A stretch of DNA of 9,362 nucleotides from Victivallales bacterium (lineage in GTDB: Bacteria > Verrucomicrobiota > Lentisphaeria > Victivallales > UBA1829), in the NCBI GenBank assembly GCA_016285335.1, contig JAEEQO010000115.1:1-9362 (forward strand), written 5' to 3'. Under the pieces are notes generated by a model. It did no database searches. It was not told the DNA's origin and was given only the letters and a program-made list of their open reading frames with translations. This document shows positions 5,655-9,362 of the stretch, piece by piece. Position 1 is the stretch's first letter; every line of letters starts with the position of its first letter. The translations under genes were made by a program, and so were the position numbers.

Positions 5655-8600
5655 ATGACCGGACGTTTTTACACGACATTATTTGTTCTTTTCACCGTTT
5701 CGCTACTGAAATCGCCGATCCCGGCGGCGTTTGCGCTGGACGCCGATCCCGTGCTGATCGCCGCAACGGACAAGAAACCGTTCGTGATGACGGTGATGGG
5801 CGTCAGGAAAGCGTTTCCTGTGGCGGCCGACACGATCCGGGTCGAACTCGGTGCGGCGATCAATTCCGGCCCGCTCAAAGAATTGAACACGTACTGCATT
5901 GTCAGCGAAGACGACCCGGAATATGCCTATGAGAAATTCGTCCAGCCGCTCTCCGTGTCTTTACCCCGGGACCACAACGTCCTGGAGTCCGTCGTGCCGA
6001 ATGGGTTCAAATCCGAGTCAAAACCGGCGAACATCACCGAGTTCAAACGCGAAACGGTGGACGTGAAGCTTCACGCTCCGATGCAGCCCGGCAAATCCTA
6101 TGCCGTCATCATCTACGGGTATGGCTCCGACGTGGTGTCGGCAGGACGTGCCGCCTATGAGTTTACCTACGACCCGGCGGACATCCCGAATGCGCCGGAC
6201 ATCGGGCACGAGCCCGACCTCGTGACATTGACCGTGCTGGGACTTCGCGGGCTGGACAGCGTGGGAAACGGCATCATCCGCCTGGAGTTCGGCCCGACCT
6301 TCTCCTATAAAGAAGGATATCTGCTCAAAAACTACCGTGTCACGATCAACGGCGCCCCCGTGACCGTCAAAGCTATGGGGCGGCACAGCGAGATCGACCT
6401 GTACCGTCCGACCGGATGGCCGTACTCCGTCCTCTTGCGGCACGAAGTCTTCCTTCAGCTGGACCGCGTGCTGTCCGAAGGCGACCGCCTCCGCGTCGAG
6501 GTCGATCCGGCTGTCGTTTCCGGCGCGAATGCCGCTGAAATGACGTTTTCGGACAAGACTTCGTTCTCCAGCACGGTCAAGGTCAATCAGGTCGGCTACA
6601 TCGCATCCGAGACAAAGACCGCGAAGATCGGCCGCTGGCTCGGTTCTTTCCCTGACGAAGCCGCGATCCTGGCGACTTCGGGCGATACGGAACGTTTCCG
6701 CGACATATCCGCCGAAGAGATATTCTTCGGCGCCTCGAAAATACAACCTGAAGACAATGGCGGAAAAGATGCCGGAGAAAAGCAAAAAGCCCCGGCTGAC
6801 AAATCGGAAAGCAAAACGGCGTCGATCAAGGACGGCACCGTCTCCGCCGCACCGCACGAATTCGCCAAATCATCGCTCAAATTCGATGCACCGCCGCCGT
6901 TCGAGATCCGGGACGTCCGCACCGGCAAAGCCGTCTTCTCCGGGCAAAGCAGGCTTGCCAATCCCGGGAACCGTTCGGAGGGCAGGGCGCAGTATTCCGG
7001 GGAAAACGTCTATGACATCGACTTCACCGAGTTCAGGACTCCGGGCCGGTACTATATCGCCGTACCCGGCGTCGGACGCAGTTTCGAGTTTTCGATCGCC
7101 GCCGATGTTTACGAAGAGGCATTCCAGATCGCGGCCTACGGCGTTTTCGCCCAGCGGTGCGGCATCGAGCTGGAGGAGCCGTATTCGGACTGGCACCGCA
7201 TCGCCTGCCACGACCACGGGATCCAGGTGACCTCGCACAAGAAGATCGACGGCGGCAACTTCATCGACGCGGGAAAGGCTGTTTTTGAGAAAAACCTTTT
7301 CCCCGAGGTGAACGAGCGTCCCTCCATCTATTCCGGGCCGGAACTCATCGCATGTTTCCCGTTCAATGGATCCGCGGCAAACACCATTCCCGGCGGCATG
7401 GTGCTTTCCCCCGTGAACGGGGAAAAACAGTCGTTCAAGGTCCTGCCGAATCTTCTCTGGGACGGCGAGTCCAATCGTGTCTTCGAGACGAAATCCGGGC
7501 ATGACAACGGATGGACAGGAAAATTGAATTACGACAAAGAGCAGGGGCTTACGTTCCATTTCTGGTTGCGCCGAACAGATGCACCAAAGGGAAACCGGTT
7601 CGACGGTGACGTGATTGCGCTCCGGTCCGGCAAGTCCTATTCCCTTCGTTTCTATTGCAATTGGGGGGTATCGAATTTTGTCCTCAACGGCACAAGATTT
7701 TATTCTGGCGGCCGGTTCGGCGATGATTCCTGGCATTGCTGGACCTTGACGCTGGGGAAGGATCCCGGTTCCGGGGAATGGACGCTGAAGCTTTACCGCG
7801 ACGGAATGCTTGTTCAAAGAGCGAGCGCCCCCGCGAGTTTTTCGCCGGGAAACGATTTTACGCTCGGCGCGATCACGAACGCAGGTGCGGAAGGCTGCTA
7901 TTTCGACGAGCTCCGCATCTACAACCGCGACCTTGCCCCCGATGAGATCGCCAAGCTGTCGGAACGCGTGGATGCGCTTGTCCCGAAGCTCATCCATGCT
8001 TCCGGCGGCCATCACGACGCCGGCGACTACAATCCGCGTTCGCATATCGACGTCGCGCAGGTCCTGATGGACGCTTACGAGATCGCCCCGGAGAAATTCT
8101 TCGACGGCCAGCTCAATATCCCGGAAAAGGACAATGGCATCCCCGACATCATCGATGAGGCTCTATGGGCGCTCAAACTCTGGATCGGGCTCCAGGACGA
8201 AGACGGCGGCGTTTACAACGGCACCGAATCCGATGGCGACCCGAATTTCTTCCAGACTGTCGATCGCGACCCGAAAGGCGATTACGCGTTTGCCAAGGAC
8301 TCCAGCGGTTCCCTGCGTTTTGCCGGAGCGATGGCACATGCGTCTCGTCTGCTGAAAAGCATCGGGAAAAAGGAACTCGCGGCGGATTATCTTCAGCGTG
8401 CCCGCCGGGCATACGACTGGGGCGTGAAAAACAAGCCGCAGACCAACGACGCGAAGACGTTCGGTTTTTACTACACTATTCCGCTGGCCTATGCCGCCGC
8501 CCAGCTCTATCATACCACGGGCGAGGACGCCTACCATACGGCTTTCCTCGAAAATACCCCCTGGAAAAAGAATCCCAAGGCGAAAATGATCGCGAGCGAC

Positions 8601-9230
8601 AACAGCTACGACCTTTCCGCCGCCGCCTACGCCTATGCGGCGATCCCGTTCGCCAAGGTCGACCCCTCCGTTCATTCCGATGTCATCCGCGCCATCTGCG
8701 ATGAGGCGGACACGTACATCAAAGCCTCGAACCGTGCCGCTTACAAATTCATACGGCACGGGAATGCCCCCATCAACTGGGGCACAGGAGCGTATGAACA
8801 CTTCCTGACCGTCGTCTGGCACGCGTGGGCGTATACCAATAACAAATTGAAAATCCAGGAATACTACGATGCCATGATCCGCACCGCCGACAATACGCTT
8901 GGCTGCAATCCTCTGAACATCAGCTGGATCGTCGGCCTTGGGGCGAACAGCATCCACGCCCCGCTCCACAACAGCCGCTTCAATCCCACAGGCTTCTCGG
9001 TCAAAGGCATGCAGTCAGAGGGACCCGATGACCGGGGCAAGGAATACAACTACGCCGCCACGCTTTTCCCGAAGCGAGACAATACCCCGCCCCTATACTG
9101 CTTCGTTGACGCTATTTTCGCCATCGGAATGAACGAAGGCGTGGTGCTCCATCAGGCGGAGACCATGGCGACTTTCGGCCTTCTGCTCCCGGATGCAATA
9201 CCCTCTGCCAAAAAGGAAAAGGAACCATGA
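5655..9230 (+). CDS. Secreted glycoside hydrolase family 9 (endoglucanase-type) with Ig-like and LamG domains
   Basis: GH9 enzymes are inverting hydrolases of beta-1,4-glucans. The start follows AGGAG (5640-5644) by 10 nt. Signal peptide: residues 1-27, ending PAAFA. Two related beta-domains follow (about 43-175 and 189-303; FVMTVMGVR and LVTLTVLGLR begin them). A CelD_N-type Ig domain covers about 308-484 (VNQVGY at 310-315; VYDIDFTEFRTPGRYYIAV later), interrupted by a Lys/Glu/Ser-rich loop at about 364-407. The GH9 domain starts at 486 (YEEAF, then QRCG at 500-503), is interrupted by a LamG-like domain at about 563-765 (start ACFPFNGS, end FDELRIYNRDLAPDEI), and resumes with SGGHHDAGDY (783-792; D788 and D791, D791 the likely base). 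C-terminal hallmarks: NPLNISWIVGLG (1085-1096), P-L-H-N-S-R (1103-1108), and MNEG with E1161 the likely acid. No dockerin or anchor is visible, so it is probably periplasmic or secreted. The exact glucan is unknown. Confidence 0.92.
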   Translation: MTGRFYTTLFVLFTVSLLKSPIPAAFALDADPVLIAATDKKPFVMTVMGVRKAFPVAADTIRVELGAAINSGPLKELNTYCIVSEDDPEYAYEKFVQPLSVSLPRDHNVLESVVPNGFKSESKPANITEFKRETVDVKLHAPMQPGKSYAVIIYGYGSDVVSAGRAAYEFTYDPADIPNAPDIGHEPDLVTLTVLGLRGLDSVGNGIIRLEFGPTFSYKEGYLLKNYRVTINGAPVTVKAMGRHSEIDLYRPTGWPYSVLLRHEVFLQLDRVLSEGDRLRVEVDPAVVSGANAAEMTFSDKTSFSSTVKVNQVGYIASETKTAKIGRWLGSFPDEAAILATSGDTERFRDISAEEIFFGASKIQPEDNGGKDAGEKQKAPADKSESKTASIKDGTVSAAPHEFAKSSLKFDAPPPFEIRDVRTGKAVFSGQSRLANPGNRSEGRAQYSGENVYDIDFTEFRTPGRYYIAVPGVGRSFEFSIAADVYEEAFQIAAYGVFAQRCGIELEEPYSDWHRIACHDHGIQVTSHKKIDGGNFIDAGKAVFEKNLFPEVNERPSIYSGPELIACFPFNGSAANTIPGGMVLSPVNGEKQSFKVLPNLLWDGESNRVFETKSGHDNGWTGKLNYDKEQGLTFHFWLRRTDAPKGNRFDGDVIALRSGKSYSLRFYCNWGVSNFVLNGTRFYSGGRFGDDSWHCWTLTLGKDPGSGEWTLKLYRDGMLVQRASAPASFSPGNDFTLGAITNAGAEGCYFDELRIYNRDLAPDEIAKLSERVDALVPKLIHASGGHHDAGDYNPRSHIDVAQVLMDAYEIAPEKFFDGQLNIPEKDNGIPDIIDEALWALKLWIGLQDEDGGVYNGTESDGDPNFFQTVDRDPKGDYAFAKDSSGSLRFAGAMAHASRLLKSIGKKELAADYLQRARRAYDWGVKNKPQTNDAKTFGFYYTIPLAYAAAQLYHTTGEDAYHTAFLENTPWKKNPKAKMIASDNSYDLSAAAYAYAAIPFAKVDPSVHSDVIRAICDEADTYIKASNRAAYKFIRHGNAPINWGTGAYEHFLTVVWHAWAYTNNKLKIQEYYDAMIRTADNTLGCNPLNISWIVGLGANSIHAPLHNSRFNPTGFSVKGMQSEGPDDRGKEYNYAATLFPKRDNTPPLYCFVDAIFAIGMNEGVVLHQAETMATFGLLLPDAIPSAKKEKEP

Positions 9231-9251
9231 TCCCCGCGGAAACGGGGACAT

Positions 9252-9279
9252 AAAAAAGCACGGGGCAGATTCCCCGTGC
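9252..9279 (-). terminator. Intrinsic terminator of the convergent minus-strand gene
   Basis: GCACGGGG (9258-9265) pairs perfectly with CCCCGTGC (9272-9279) around a 6-nt loop. On the minus strand it is followed by six U (complement of A at 9252-9257). On the plus strand no T run follows, so it serves the minus-strand gene that ends at 9323. The GH9 gene has no equally clear terminator of its own; a 6-bp stem at 9231-9248 lacks a T tract. Confidence 0.8.
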
Positions 9280-9286
9280 GGAATGG

Positions 9287-9311
9287 CCGGCGGACGGATA
9301 TGGACCGCCGG
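9287..9311. repeat. Short GC-rich inverted repeat next to the terminator
   Basis: CCGGCGG (9287-9293) and CCGCCGG (9305-9311) form a perfect 7-bp inverted repeat with an 11-nt spacer, between the minus-strand stop codon and its terminator. It could be an accessory stem in that gene's 3' UTR. No T run follows on either strand. Confidence 0.4.
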
Positions 9312-9322
9312 ATGCCGGATGA

Positions 9323-9362
9323 TCAGTAGCGGTAGCCTTCGGGCTTGAAGGGACCGGAAACT
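9323..9362 (-). CDS. C-terminal end of a minus-strand gene, product unknown
   Basis: On the minus strand, the frame entering from the right edge reads VSGPFKPEGYRY and then a TGA (complement of 9323-9325). The stop is followed at a normal distance by a clear minus-strand terminator, which supports a real gene ending here convergent with the GH9 gene. Only 12 codons are visible, so no family can be named. Confidence 0.5.
   Translation of the reverse strand, partial: VSGPFKPEGYRY

Noticed and set aside
6870..8045. 391-codon antisense open frame opposite the GH9 gene
   Set aside because: It is fully inside a gene with strong family motifs on the other strand and shows no recognisable domain.
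9231..9248. TCCCCG/CGGGGA stem directly after the GH9 stop as its terminator
   Set aside because: Only six pairs and no T run on the plus strand; the neighbouring 8-bp stem with a T run belongs to the minus strand.

Overview
The window holds three complete genes and two genes cut by the window edges. It comes from a fairly GC-rich Gram-negative bacterium. The mix of genes suggests a gut or rumen member of the Lentisphaerota (Victivallis-like): a TibC/Aah-type autotransporter heptosyltransferase, very large secreted proteins with Sec signal peptides, and a multidomain GH9 glucanase carrying a LamG domain. This placement is inference from gene content; there is no rRNA or other marker here.

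Layout: (1) 1-1266, the 3' part of an O-heptosyltransferase gene, entering from the left, with an odd AT-rich 3' tail and a hairpin terminator at about 1291-1338. (2) 1361-1633, a 90-residue, three-helix membrane protein with a PQ-loop/SemiSWEET-like look. (3) 1788-5462, a 1224-residue secreted protein of unknown function with an internal duplication of about 140 residues. (4) 5655-9230, a 1191-residue secreted GH9 enzyme whose catalytic domain appears to be split by a LamG/concanavalin-like domain just before the catalytic DAGD motif. (5) A minus-strand gene entering from the right, of which only the last 12 codons and its terminator are visible. There is no gene-free stretch longer than 300 bases and I saw no RNA gene, mobile element or CRISPR array.

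The two large secreted genes look like one regulatory set. Each has its own near-consensus sigma70-type promoter (TTGACA, 17 nt, TATGGT or TATACT), a shared TTGACAAARCGGC start to the promoter, a TTCAGGAG ribosome-binding site followed by GCCATG, and a signal peptide ending PAAFA. In both cases an inverted repeat straddles the promoter: the left arm overlaps the end of the -35 box and the spacer, the right arm lies just after the predicted transcription start and is followed by a run of T. Read-through RNA from the upstream gene would contain both arms and could form an intrinsic terminator, while RNA starting at the promoter would lack the left arm. This 'promoter inside a terminator loop' arrangement, seen twice, is the most interesting regulatory signal in the window.

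Functionally, the GH9 enzyme should be exported and cleave beta-glucans. The large unknown protein is exported too and may belong to the same surface or polysaccharide-related programme, but nothing in its sequence proves this. The heptosyltransferase would glycosylate an autotransporter passenger encoded elsewhere.
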